From Amycolatopsis sp. NBRC 101858 (GTDB taxonomy: Bacteria; Actinomycetota; Actinomycetes; Mycobacteriales; Pseudonocardiaceae): a DNA stretch of 64,000 bases. Where the stretch lies: positions 226,558 to 290,557 of the forward strand of contig NZ_BSTD01000004.1 of assembly GCF_030269325.1 (NCBI RefSeq), read 5' to 3'. The position numbers were made by a program, and so were the translations under genes. Below the pieces are notes generated by a model. It made no database searches, was not told the DNA's origin, and saw nothing but the letters and a program-made list of their open reading frames with translations. Of the stretch, positions 33,319 through 44,066 are shown piece by piece. How positions within the stretch are numbered: the stretch's first letter is position 1; each line of letters opens with the position of its first letter.

Positions 33319-33499
33319 GTCTGCGGCAGCGGGCCGGCCGGCGGGCGTGGGCGAGCGTCTGCGGGGCCGAGGGTGCCGCGCGTGACACCGCGGCTTCGCC
33401 GGGGCGCGGACCCTTCCCGCGGCGCGAGCCGGGGGCTAGTCTGGACTGAAGATAGTAAAAGCGTGAACTACATTGGCCGGATCTGTCAGGAGGCGAACC

Positions 33500-34699
33500 A
33501 TGGCGTACTACCGCCGAGCGGGGACCATCCCGCCGAAGCGGCACACCCAGCACCGCACCCCCGAGGGCGGGCTGTACTCGGAGGAGCTGATGGGCGAGGA
33601 AGGCTTCTCGTCGGACTCGTCGCTGCTCTACCACCGCGGGGTGCCGTCGGCGATCGTCGGTGCGACGCCGTGGGAGCTGCCGGACCAGACGCTCACCGAG
33701 AACCGCCCGCTGGTGCCGCGTCACCTGAAGCTGCACGAGCTGTTCACGGGCCAGGACTGGAAGAGCGCCGACGTCGTCACCGGCCGGCGCCTGGTCCTCG
33801 GCAACGGCGACGTCCGGATCTCGTACGTCGCCGCGGGGGAGGCGTCGCCGCTCTACCGCAACGCCGTCGGCGACGAGTGCGTGTACGTCGAGTCCGGTGA
33901 GGCGCGGGTCGAGACGGTGTTCGGCGTGCTCGAGGCGCGTCCGGGCGACTACGTGATCCTGCCGCGCGCCACCACGCACCGCTGGGTGCCGGCCGGTGGC
34001 GAGCCGCTGCGCGCGTACGTCATCGAAGCGAACTCGCACATCACGCCGCCGAAGCGGTACCTGTCCCGCTTCGGCCAGCTGCTGGAGCACGCGCCCTACT
34101 GCGAGCGCGACCTGCACGGGCCCGAAGAGCCGTTCCTGGCCGAGGGCGAGGACGTCGAGGTGCTGGTCAAGCACCGCGGCTCGCGCGGCATCACCGGCAC
34201 GCGCTACGTCTACCCGACGCACCCCTTCGACGTCGTCGGCTGGGACGGGTTCCTCTACCCGTACACGTTCAACATCGCCGACTTCGAGCCCATCACCGGC
34301 CGCGTGCACCAGCCGCCGCCCGTGCACCAGGTGTTCGAGGGGAACAACTTCGTCATCTGCAACTTCGTGCCGCGCAAGGTCGACTACCACCCGCTGGCCG
34401 TGCCGGTGCCGTACTACCACTCCAATGTGGACTCCGACGAGGTGATGTTCTACTGCGGCGGGAACTACGAGGCCCGCAAGGGATCCGGCATCACGCAGGG
34501 CTCGATCAGCCTGCACCCGGGCGGGCACAGCCACGGCCCGCAGCCCGGCGCGGTCGAGCGGTCGCTCGGCGCGGAGTTCTTCGACGAGCTGGCCGTCATG
34601 GTCGACACCTTCCGCCCGCTCGAACTCGGCGAGGGTGGCCTGGCGAGCGAAGACCCCGGCTACGCGTGGACCTGGGCCGGACGCGGGCCGGTCGCGTGA
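33500..34699 (+). CDS. hmgA: Homogentisate 1,2-dioxygenase
   Basis: 399-residue Fe(II) ring-cleaving dioxygenase of tyrosine and phenylalanine degradation; it converts homogentisate to maleylacetoacetate. The C-terminal iron site is visible as H307 and E314 in YYHSNVDSDEVMFYC and a histidine at 343 or 345 in LHPGGHSHGPQPG. AGGAGG precedes the ATG by six bases. It starts a three-gene operon with a conserved gene of unknown role and fahA, joined by GTGA and ATGA overlaps. No maleylacetoacetate isomerase is nearby; it may be elsewhere or depend on mycothiol. Confidence 0.95.
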   Translation: MAYYRRAGTIPPKRHTQHRTPEGGLYSEELMGEEGFSSDSSLLYHRGVPSAIVGATPWELPDQTLTENRPLVPRHLKLHELFTGQDWKSADVVTGRRLVLGNGDVRISYVAAGEASPLYRNAVGDECVYVESGEARVETVFGVLEARPGDYVILPRATTHRWVPAGGEPLRAYVIEANSHITPPKRYLSRFGQLLEHAPYCERDLHGPEEPFLAEGEDVEVLVKHRGSRGITGTRYVYPTHPFDVVGWDGFLYPYTFNIADFEPITGRVHQPPPVHQVFEGNNFVICNFVPRKVDYHPLAVPVPYYHSNVDSDEVMFYCGGNYEARKGSGITQGSISLHPGGHSHGPQPGAVERSLGAEFFDELAVMVDTFRPLELGEGGLASEDPGYAWTWAGRGPVA

Positions 34700-35496
34700 T
34701 CCCCGCGCTCTTCGCGGGGCTCTGCGACGACGCCGCGGTGTTCCCGCCCGGCCTGGCGCCCCTGCCGGACGCGATCGCCGCGCACGACGCGTACGAGCAG
34801 GCCTGGTACGCCGACCTCGTCGGCCCGCTGGTGCTCGCCGCCCCGGCCCTCGACGCGCTGGGCGACCTGCTCGGGCCGCGCGAGACGCCGTTGCCGGTCG
34901 CGGTGACGCTGCCCGGCGGCCCCGATCGGCTGCCGGCCGTGCTCGACGCCGTCAAGACGCTGCCGGTGGACCTGCGGGCCCTGGAGATCGCCGTGCCGGA
35001 CGGCCTGGGGCCGGCCGAGCTGCTCGACGCGCTCGCCGCCGCCACCGCGCCGGTGTACGTCGAGATCCCGCGCGACGACCGCCGCGGGCCGCTGCTGCGG
35101 GCGCTGGCGGGAACGGGCCACCGCGCGAAGTTCCGCACCGGCGGCGTCCGCGCGGACCTGTACCCCGGCGAGGCCGAGCTGGCCGCGTCGATCCGGGCCG
35201 CCGTCGAGGCCGGGGTCCCGTTCAAGGCCACCGCCGGGCTGCACCACGCGGTGCGCAACACCGACCCGGAGACGGGGTTCGAGCAGCACGGCTTCCTCAA
35301 CCTGCTGCTCGCGGCCGCCGACCCGGACCGCGGTGAAGCCCGGCTCGCCGAGCGCGACGGCACGGTCGTCGCGGCGCACGTGCGGGAGCTCGCGCCGGAC
35401 GTCCGCGCGCGGTTCACGTCGTTCGGCACCTGCAGCATCACCGACCCGCTGACCGAGCTGGCCGCCCTCGGCCTGCTGCCCCGAGGAGAGGCATGA
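34696..35496 (+). CDS. Conserved hypothetical protein of the homogentisate operon
   Basis: 266 residues with a GTG start overlapping the hmgA stop (GTGA). It begins VIPALFAGLCDDAAVFPPGLA and contains GHRAKFRTGGVRADLYPG and FKATAGLHHAVRN, a pattern that suggests a TIM-barrel-like enzyme with a lysine and paired histidines in the C-terminal half. I recognise no named family. Its place between hmgA and fahA, coupled on both sides, suggests a role in the same pathway, possibly at the missing isomerase step, but that is speculation. Confidence 0.75.
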   Translation: MIPALFAGLCDDAAVFPPGLAPLPDAIAAHDAYEQAWYADLVGPLVLAAPALDALGDLLGPRETPLPVAVTLPGGPDRLPAVLDAVKTLPVDLRALEIAVPDGLGPAELLDALAAATAPVYVEIPRDDRRGPLLRALAGTGHRAKFRTGGVRADLYPGEAELAASIRAAVEAGVPFKATAGLHHAVRNTDPETGFEQHGFLNLLLAAADPDRGEARLAERDGTVVAAHVRELAPDVRARFTSFGTCSITDPLTELAALGLLPRGEA

Positions 35497-36659
35497 CCAC
35501 GATCGACATCCCCGAAGGCTCCCCGTTCGGGACCGCCAACCTGCCCTACGGCGTGTTCTCCGCCGGCGGCGACGCCTCGCGCGTCGGCGTCCGCGTCGGC
35601 GACTCCGTGCTCGACCTCGCTCGCGCGCTCGGCGACGACGTCTTCGCCGCGCCGACGCTGAACCCGTTCATGGCGCAGGGGTACGACCGCTGGGTCGAGG
35701 TCCGCGCGCGGATCACTTCGCTCGTCGCGGGGGAGGTCCCGGACGACGCCGTGCACGCGGTCGACGGCGTCACGCTGCACCTGCCGTTCGAGGTCGCCGA
35801 CTACGTCGACTTCTACGCGTCCGAGCACCACGCGTCCAACGTCGGGCGGCTGTTCCGGCCGGACGCGGAACCGCTGCTGCCCAACTGGAAGCACCTGCCG
35901 GTCGGCTACCACGGCCGCGCGGGGACGATCCTGGTGTCGGGCACGGACATCGTCCGCCCGAGCGGCCAGCGCAAGGGCGACCCGGCGCCGGTGTTCGGCC
36001 CGAGCACCCGCCTGGACATCGAGGCGGAGCTGGGGTTCGTCATCGGCACGGGCACACCGCTGAACACCCCGATCGCCCCGGACGACTTCGCGCGGCACGT
36101 GTTCGGCGCGGTGCTGCTCAACGACTGGTCCGCGCGCGACATCCAGGCGTGGGAGTACGTACCGCTGGGCCCGAACCTGGGCAAGAGCTTCGCGACGTCG
36201 GTCTCGGCGTGGGTCGTCCCGATCCTCGCGCTGGAGGCGGCGCGGATCCCGCTGCCGGGGCAGGACCCGGAGCCGCTGCCGTACCTGCGGGAGAGCCGGC
36301 CGTGGGGGCTGGACGTCGAGCTGGTCGTGGAGTGGAACGGCGAGGAGGTCAGCCGCCCGCCGTACCGCGAGATGTACTGGTCGCCGGCCCAGATGCTGGC
36401 CCATTTGACGATCAACGGCGCGTCATCGCGCACGGGAGACCTGTACGGCTCGGGGACGATCTCAGGTCCGGAGAAGCACCAGCGCGGCGCGTTCCTCGAG
36501 CTGAGCTGGGGCGGCCAGGAGCCGCTGACGGTCAAGGGCGAGGAGCGCAGCTTCCTCCTCGACGGCGACGAAGTGGTGATCACCGGCACAGCCCCGGGCG
36601 CGGACGGCTCGCGGATCGGCTTCGGCGAGGTCCGGGGGAGGATCCTCCCGGCGGGCTGA
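35493..36659 (+). CDS. fahA: Fumarylacetoacetase
   Basis: 388-residue fumarylacetoacetase, last step of tyrosine degradation, giving fumarate and acetoacetate. The N-terminal SH3-like domain precedes the catalytic FAH domain with YVDFYASEHHASNVGRLFRP (catalytic histidine and Ca-binding aspartate), DIEAELGFVIGTG (E-x-E metal ligands) and LLNDWSARDIQAWEYVPLG. Length and motifs match true FAH rather than the short FAH-fold hydrolases at 645-2341. ATG overlaps the previous stop (ATGA). Confidence 0.95.
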   Translation: MTTIDIPEGSPFGTANLPYGVFSAGGDASRVGVRVGDSVLDLARALGDDVFAAPTLNPFMAQGYDRWVEVRARITSLVAGEVPDDAVHAVDGVTLHLPFEVADYVDFYASEHHASNVGRLFRPDAEPLLPNWKHLPVGYHGRAGTILVSGTDIVRPSGQRKGDPAPVFGPSTRLDIEAELGFVIGTGTPLNTPIAPDDFARHVFGAVLLNDWSARDIQAWEYVPLGPNLGKSFATSVSAWVVPILALEAARIPLPGQDPEPLPYLRESRPWGLDVELVVEWNGEEVSRPPYREMYWSPAQMLAHLTINGASSRTGDLYGSGTISGPEKHQRGAFLELSWGGQEPLTVKGEERSFLLDGDEVVITGTAPGADGSRIGFGEVRGRILPAG

Positions 36660-37303
36660 GCCACGCAGGGGCTCGTGCGCGACCACCCGTCCGGGCCGAG
36701 CCGTGCGGATCCCGGTGAAGCCGGGTGCGCACCGGCGGCGGGCCGCTCGCCACGTGAGCGTGCAATCGGCCGCCAGCCGGGGCTCGCGCTACCGCCCGGC
36801 CAGCTGAAGCATGCGGATCCGGCCGGGTCCCGCAAGGCGCCGCGGTGCCATGGTCGACTCGTTCACCCAGCCTCACGACAGGGCTCCGGCAATGTCCGGA
36901 AGGCATCCCCGCTCGTCCCGGTCGGGTCCGGCAGTTGTTCAGGTCGTGCGGGCCACGCGGATCCCGGCGAAGCCGAGGTGCGCACCGGCGGACCGCCGCG
37001 GGTGAACGAGTCGTTCGTTACGTGAGCGTGCAATCGGGGCGTCGGCCGAGGCTCGCGCGCGACCACGCGGCCGGGTGAGGTGTGCGGATCTTGTCGGCGG
37101 CCGCTCGTTTCGTGAACGTGCAATCGGCCGCCGGCCGGGGCTCGCGCGCTCCCACCCGGCCGAAGCCGTGCGGATCTCGTCGGCGGTCGCTCGTTTCGCG
37201 CCGGATTCGTCGCGGCCGCCGGATGCGTGCGGGAAATCCGCGACCTTCCGGCCATTTGCCATTCCGGTGGTGATCACCGTCCGCAATTCCGGAAATAGCG
37301 CGA
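36660..37303. repeat. Intergenic cluster of degenerate repeats
   Basis: About 640 bases without a gene. One element, GTGAGCGTGCAATCGG with the trailing GGGGCTCGCGC, occurs near 36753, 37021 and 37112. A second, GTGCGGATCCCGG(T/C)GAAGCC with GGTGCGCACCGGCGG, occurs near 36703 and 36953, and shortened forms (TGCGGATCTYGTCGGCGG) near 37081 and 37170. A GAACGA-G-TCGTTC palindrome is at 37004-37016. The units vary in length and do not keep a frame. The SARP-type gene is convergent at the right end. Confidence 0.6.
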
Positions 37304-38017
37304 CTAGTGCGGCAGGAGGCCGCGGAGGGCGTCCGACGGCTCGAGGCCCAGTTCTTCGCGCAAGGTGCGGCGGCACTGGTCGTACTGGTGCTGGGCCGAT
37401 GCCCGGTTGCCGGCGGCTAGGTGCGCGTCGATCAGGACGCGGTGCGCGCTCTCCCGCAGCGGCTCGGCGCGGACCGCGGCCAGACCCGCCGCCACCGCCT
37501 CGCCGTGGCGGCCGGCCGTCGTGAGGCGTTTCGCCATGGCCTCCAACGCATACAGTCGCAGCTGGTGGTACTGCTCCTGCTCCAGCAGCACCCACTCGTT
37601 GTCCGACCACTCGGGCAGCAGGTCGGCGGAAAGGTCGTCGCGGGTGCGCCGGTCCAGGATGTCGTCGCACCCGCAGGTCCGGTCGAGCAGGCGGTGCGCA
37701 CTCGCGACCGCGTCGTGGATGTCGACGGTGATGTTGCCCGCCAGCGCCATCTCCTGCACCGACGCCTCGATCACCCGGTACCCGGTGCGCGACGCGCGCC
37801 ACAGCGACGAGCGCAGGTTCGCGTTCGCGCGGGGCGTCGGCGCCTCGGGCCACAGCGTTCTCGCCACGTACGTTCGAGTCCGCGGCCGGTCCTGCAGCGC
37901 CAGGAAGGCGAGCAATCGCTGCGCGCTCGACGACAGCGCCACCCGGTCGTCGTCCACGAGCAGCGCGAAACCCTTCAACAGCCGCAGTGTCACGATCTGC
38001 GTTTCTCCAGTGCGCAT
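37304..38017 (-). CDS. SARP-type transcriptional regulator with BTAD domain
   Basis: 237 residues, small for the family. An OmpR-like winged helix occupies about residues 10-90 (TLRLLKGFALLVDDDRVAL, then SAQRLLAFLALQDRPRTRTY and RANANLRSSLWRASR), followed by a bacterial transcriptional activation domain with TPR-like helices ending GLEPSDALRGLLPH. There is no ATPase domain. SARPs activate specialised-metabolite clusters, but its nearest large cluster is the injection system starting 500 bases away and divergent, which makes it a candidate activator of that operon. That link is by position only. Confidence 0.88.
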   Translation of the reverse strand: MRTGETQIVTLRLLKGFALLVDDDRVALSSSAQRLLAFLALQDRPRTRTYVARTLWPEAPTPRANANLRSSLWRASRTGYRVIEASVQEMALAGNITVDIHDAVASAHRLLDRTCGCDDILDRRTRDDLSADLLPEWSDNEWVLLEQEQYHQLRLYALEAMAKRLTTAGRHGEAVAAGLAAVRAEPLRESAHRVLIDAHLAAGNRASAQHQYDQCRRTLREELGLEPSDALRGLLPH

Positions 38018-38515
38018 CGGCTCCCCAACCTATGCCCGGCACCGATCGGATCGACCCCACCCTTGAGCAATTCGCGACCCCGGTGCGAAACGTTACCGGA
38101 ATCATCGCGCGCACGGCGTCAACAGGGCGTCACGAAAACGTCATCGGGCCTGATCCGAGGTCTTCCAGCCAGTTCCGCACGGCCTCGAGCACCGCCTCCG
38201 GCGACGTCACGGCCAGTTGCCTGGCTTCGGTGGTGCCGATCGTGGAGAGGATGCGGACCCGGAGGGCGTCGGGTTCGCCGCCTTCCAGCCACGCACGGAG
38301 AACCATGCTGCCGGAACGCTCTTCGGGTGCCTCCACCACCGCAGGATGCGCGCCGGTGTGTCACCACCGCGTCGCGGGCACGTCAACGCCCGTCCGGGCA
38401 ACGCCGTCGTGACGCCGGTGCGACGCGCGGAACGCGGTCCTGCCACGCCACCCCTGCGATGCTGCGCCCCGGTACGCCGGAGCCACCTCCCGGCGGGCCA
38501 CCGGGGAGGACTGGC
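38018..38515. other. Upstream region of the contractile injection operon
   Basis: 498 bases divided by the small ORF at 38130-38306. The part at 38018-38129 holds the SARP gene's promoter, with comparatively AT-rich stretches (GAAACGTTACCGGAATCATC). The part at 38310-38515 must contain the promoter of the 24-kb operon, but I see no clear -10/-35 pair or operator there. GGGGAGGA just before 38516 is the first ribosome site. Confidence 0.5.
38130..38306 (-). CDS. Small hypothetical protein
   Basis: 58 residues from the ATG at 38306 (MVLRAWLEGGEPDAL); GTG codons at 38336-38339 would extend it by about 11. The body has alternating strand/helix character (LRVRILSTIGT, then SPEAVLEAVRNWLEDLG) and a codon pattern with G/C in third positions, so it looks translated. 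No good ribosome site. It sits alone between the SARP-type gene and the injection-system operon. I do not recognise a family. Confidence 0.5.
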   Translation of the reverse strand: MVLRAWLEGGEPDALRVRILSTIGTTEARQLAVTSPEAVLEAVRNWLEDLGSGPMTFS

Positions 38516-39088
38516 ATGGGGGATTTCGGCGTCGTCGCCGATGTTTCGACGATCATCGTGGACCGGCTCACCGAGGCGCTGCGCGGCCTGGATCCGAACG
38601 ACCCGCCGACGGCGGTGCTGAGTGACCTCGAGGACCGGCCGAGCCGGGCCACGCTCACGGTCTTCCTGTACGAGATCGCGGAGGACCCGACCTCGCGCAA
38701 CCGGCCGCCGGTCCGGTCGCTCCCGCCCGACGCGCCCACCAGCCGCAAGCCGCCGATGGCGCTCCTGCTGCGCTACCTGATCACCCCGTGGGGCGGCAAC
38801 CAGGAAACCCAGCACCAGATGATCGGCCGGGCACTGCAGGTCTTCTACGACGACGCGATCTGGTCGGGCGGGGAGCTGACCGGCAGCATGGCGGGCACCA
38901 CGGAGGCACTGCAGTTCACGCTGACCCCGCTGACGCTCGACCAGAAGTCGTGGATCTGGTACGCGATCCAGAAGCCGTACCGGCTCTCCCTCAACTACGA
39001 GGTCCGGGTCGTCAACCTCGACTCGCTCGACGTCGCCGAGCTCCGGCTCGTGCGCAGCCGCACGATCAGCGGGGCGACGCTCCCATGA
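38516..39088 (+). CDS. eCIS tail terminator/cap protein (DUF4255, Afp16/Pvc16-like)
   Basis: 190 residues, start fixed by GGGGAGGA before the ATG. DUF4255 features: VADVSTIIVDRLTEALRGLD at the start, VFLYEIAEDPTSRNRP, LLLRYLITPWGGN and QMIGRALQVFYDD. In Afp and PVC systems the equivalent protein caps the tube and sheath at the far end and fixes tail length. First gene of the injection-system operon; its stop overlaps the next start (ATGA). Confidence 0.88.
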   Translation: MGDFGVVADVSTIIVDRLTEALRGLDPNDPPTAVLSDLEDRPSRATLTVFLYEIAEDPTSRNRPPVRSLPPDAPTSRKPPMALLLRYLITPWGGNQETQHQMIGRALQVFYDDAIWSGGELTGSMAGTTEALQFTLTPLTLDQKSWIWYAIQKPYRLSLNYEVRVVNLDSLDVAELRLVRSRTISGATLP

Positions 39089-39813
39089 CGCGCTTCTACC
39101 CCGTCGAAACCTCCGTCCTGCACAGCCCGGCGTGGTTCGTGCCGTTCGACGAGTTCGCCCAGCGCGTGCGCGCCGCCGACGTGGCCACGGAGCTGGACTT
39201 CTTCGACCCGGACCGGAACGGCTGGGTGCCGCAGGACACGACGGCGATCCGGACGCCGAGCGGTGCGATCGCCTACCCGGAGCTCGGCCGCCGCCGGGCA
39301 CCGGGTGCCGGGCCGGAGCGGTTCCGCGTCCGGTTCGCCGGCATCGGGCTCGCACCGCTGTACCCGGCGGACGGCGTGGACTTCGACGCGGCCGTGGCGG
39401 GAGTCGAGTTCACCGCGTACCCGTACGACGACGCGCACCCGCCCGCCGTCGGCGGCGAGCCGAGGCTGGTCCGGCTGCTGCCGGGCACCGCGTTCCCGTA
39501 CGGGCCGGGCGTGCGCACCGTGTACGGCGTCGTCGTCGACGCGGTCACCCGGGCGCCGGTGGCGAACGCACTGGTCGAGGCGCGCGGCACCACCATCCGG
39601 GACGGGATCGCGTGGCACGAGCGGACCCTGACCAATCCGGACGGCGCTTTCCGGCTCGCCCTGCGCTGGGAGGGCGAGCCGGTCACCGGGCCGCCGCCCG
39701 TGCAGATCTTCCACGTCACGGCCACCGAGCGGCCGGGCCGGGCCGGGGCGCTGGACGTCCGGCTGCCCGCCGAGCGGGACCGCCGGCACGTCATCGAAAT
39801 CGTCCAGCAGTAG
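39085..39813 (+). CDS. eCIS-associated protein with carboxypeptidase-regulatory-like beta domain
   Basis: 242 residues. The C-terminal half has an Ig-like carboxypeptidase-regulatory pattern (TVYGVVVDAVTRAPVANALVE, then GAFRLALRWEG), while the N-terminal half (FYPVETSVLHSPAWFVPFDE) has no recognised domain. Proteins of this kind occur beside the sheath gene in actinobacterial injection clusters. It may decorate the particle or help assembly; no direct evidence. ATG overlaps the terminator gene's stop, and the sheath gene follows after 24 bases. Confidence 0.65.
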   Translation: MTRFYPVETSVLHSPAWFVPFDEFAQRVRAADVATELDFFDPDRNGWVPQDTTAIRTPSGAIAYPELGRRRAPGAGPERFRVRFAGIGLAPLYPADGVDFDAAVAGVEFTAYPYDDAHPPAVGGEPRLVRLLPGTAFPYGPGVRTVYGVVVDAVTRAPVANALVEARGTTIRDGIAWHERTLTNPDGAFRLALRWEGEPVTGPPPVQIFHVTATERPGRAGALDVRLPAERDRRHVIEIVQQ

Positions 39814-39837
39814 CGGCAGCAGAGAAGGAGCCAAGCC

Positions 39838-42105
<2,268 letters not shown>

Positions 42106-42124
42106 CCACTGAAAGGCAAGGCAA

Positions 42125-42583
42125 ATGCCACCTGTGACGCGGGACGACCCGTATGCCGCGTATAACTTCCTGGTCATCGTGACCAACGTCAGCGACGACG
42201 GCATCTCGGTGAGCGGCTCGTTCACCGAGGCCAGCGGGCTCGACGTGGAACTGCCGGTGATCGAGTACCGCACCGGCAGCGAGGACATCACGGTCCGCAA
42301 GCTCGTCGGGCTGAAGAAGGCTCCGAGCGCGCTGACGTTCAAGCGCGGGGTCACCGGCCACGTCGGCTTCTGGAACTGGGTGAAGGAAGCCCTCGACGGC
42401 CGCGTGCGGCGCACGGCGGGCTCGATCGTGATGCTCGACGAGAACCGCCAGGAAGTCATGCGCTGGAACTTCGACCGGGCCTGGCCGACCAAGTACACCG
42501 GACCGTCGTTCAACGCGACCAAGAACGAGATCGCCATGGAGACGCTCGTGCTGGCCGTCGAGAGCTTCGTGATCGACGCGTGA
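42125..42583 (+). CDS. eCIS inner tube protein 1 (Hcp/gp19-like)
   Basis: 152-residue tail-tube protein of the T4 gp19-like family: YNFLVIVTNVSDDGISVSG, FTEASGLDVELPVIEYRTG, then LTFKRGVTGHVGFWNWVKEAL and the final strands EIAMETLVLAVESF. Rings of this protein form the rigid tube that is pushed out on contraction. It follows the sheath, as in Afp and Streptomyces clusters. Confidence 0.93.
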   Translation: MPPVTRDDPYAAYNFLVIVTNVSDDGISVSGSFTEASGLDVELPVIEYRTGSEDITVRKLVGLKKAPSALTFKRGVTGHVGFWNWVKEALDGRVRRTAGSIVMLDENRQEVMRWNFDRAWPTKYTGPSFNATKNEIAMETLVLAVESFVIDA

Positions 42584-42593
42584 GCGGGCGGAC

Positions 42594-44066
42594 ATGACCA
42601 GCACGGCGCTTCCCGGCGTCTCCCTGACCTTCGAGCGTGCGGCCACCGGCGACGAGCCGTTGCGCACGGACGTGGCCGTGTTCCTCGGCCGCACCCGGCG
42701 CGGCCCGGTCGGCCGGCCCGTGCGCGTCGAAAGCTGGAACGACGTCGTCGGCGCGTTCGGCCCGCCGGACGGCACTTCGGCGACGCCGTACGCGCTGCGC
42801 GGGTTCTTCGAGAACCAGGGCCGGACGGCCTGGGTCCTGCGGGTCGCCGGGCCGGCCGAGCCCGCGAGCGCGCTGTGGACGGACGGCTTCCGCGTGGTGG
42901 CCGCGAGTCCCGGCGCGTGGGCGAACGGCGGCCGGGTCAGCGTGCGGTACCGGGCGAGCAGCGTCGCGGGCCCGCCGGTGGTCACCGTGCGGGTGCTGGT
43001 GCCGGGCGAGCCGGCGGAGATCTTCGCCGGCATGGCGCCCGGCGAGGTCGTCGGCCGGATCGCCGCGTCCCGCCTCATCCGGGTGGTCCCGGCGGGTGCG
43101 GGGAGCCCGATCCCGGCGGACGGGCCGATCTCGCGGTCCTGGGACCTGACGCTCACCGGCGGCACGGACAGCCCGCCGGAGCGCGCCGACTACGCGTCCG
43201 CGGTGGTGACGCAGGCCGAGCTGCCGGAGCCGGCGCTGGTGGCCCTGCCGGACCTCGGCGCCGACCTGGGCGGCGCCGAGCACACGAGCCTGGTGCTGGA
43301 CCTGCTGGCGGCCGTGGCGCCGCTGCTGGACCGGCTGGTGCTGCTGGACGTGCCGCCGTCGGTGTCCACAGTGGACGCGGTGGTGGCCTGGGCAGGCGAG
43401 CTGGCGGGGTTCGGCGACGAGGCGCTGCTCGCCGCGGCGGCGGTGTACCACCCGCCGCTGCGGGCGCCGTCGCCCGACGGGACCGGCCTGCGGACCGTGC
43501 CGGCGTCCGGGCACGTCGCCGGGCTGATCGCCCGGCTCGACGCCGAGCGGGGCCCCGCCGGCACCCCGGCGAACGCGACCCTGCTGGACGCCGTGGACCT
43601 GGCGGTCGAGTACCCGGAGGCGCAGCAGGTCCGGCTGTTCGAGGGAGGTGTCGACCTGGTGCGGTGCCTGCGCGGCCGGGGTCTTGTGGTGTGGGGCGGG
43701 CGGACGCTGTCGGGCGACCCGCGGCGGGTGTACATCGCGCACCGGCGGCTGCTGCACCTGCTGGTGCGGGCCATCCGGCGGGCCGCCGCGCCGCTGGTGT
43801 TCGACGTGAACTCGCCGGAGCTGCGGCTGTCGCTGGTCCGCGCGATCACCTCGGTGCTGCTGGAGGCGTTCCGCACCGGCGCCCTCGCCGGCAGCCGGCC
43901 GGAGGACGCGTTCCGCGTGGTGTGCGACGAGACGAACAACCCACCGGACCAGGACCCCGGCCAGGTCGTGTGCGAGATCGGCGTCGCGCCGGCCGTGCCC
44001 ATGGAGTTCATCGCGCTGCGGCTGGTGCTGGGCCAGGACCGCGGCCTGGAGGTGATCGAGCAGTGA
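42594..44066 (+). CDS. eCIS sheath-like protein 2
   Basis: 490-residue second sheath-family protein, shorter and divergent. The N-terminal arm is replaced by MTSTALPGVSLTFERAATG; VAVFLGRTRRGPVGRPVRV and the C-terminal VWGGRTLSGDPRRVYIAHRR with LLEAFRTGALAGSRPEDAFR match the sheath core. It lacks much of the middle insertion. In Afp-type particles extra sheath proteins make the first ring on the baseplate; this is probably the same role here. GTGA overlap with the next gene. Confidence 0.88.
   Translation: MTSTALPGVSLTFERAATGDEPLRTDVAVFLGRTRRGPVGRPVRVESWNDVVGAFGPPDGTSATPYALRGFFENQGRTAWVLRVAGPAEPASALWTDGFRVVAASPGAWANGGRVSVRYRASSVAGPPVVTVRVLVPGEPAEIFAGMAPGEVVGRIAASRLIRVVPAGAGSPIPADGPISRSWDLTLTGGTDSPPERADYASAVVTQAELPEPALVALPDLGADLGGAEHTSLVLDLLAAVAPLLDRLVLLDVPPSVSTVDAVVAWAGELAGFGDEALLAAAAVYHPPLRAPSPDGTGLRTVPASGHVAGLIARLDAERGPAGTPANATLLDAVDLAVEYPEAQQVRLFEGGVDLVRCLRGRGLVVWGGRTLSGDPRRVYIAHRRLLHLLVRAIRRAAAPLVFDVNSPELRLSLVRAITSVLLEAFRTGALAGSRPEDAFRVVCDETNNPPDQDPGQVVCEIGVAPAVPMEFIALRLVLGQDRGLEVIEQ

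Larger units (their letters stand above)
33170..33499. other. Intergenic region with palindromic repeats and the hmgA promoter
   Basis: 330 bases. The first half carries the palindromes listed separately (33216-33242, 33296-33318) and a decayed relative at 33187-33210. The last ~60 bases are AT-richer (TGAAGATAGTAAAAGCGTG) and should contain the hmgA promoter; the inverted repeat TAGT-N10-ACTA at 33453-33470 is a weak operator candidate. AGGAGG at 33488-33493 is the hmgA ribosome site. Confidence 0.6.
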
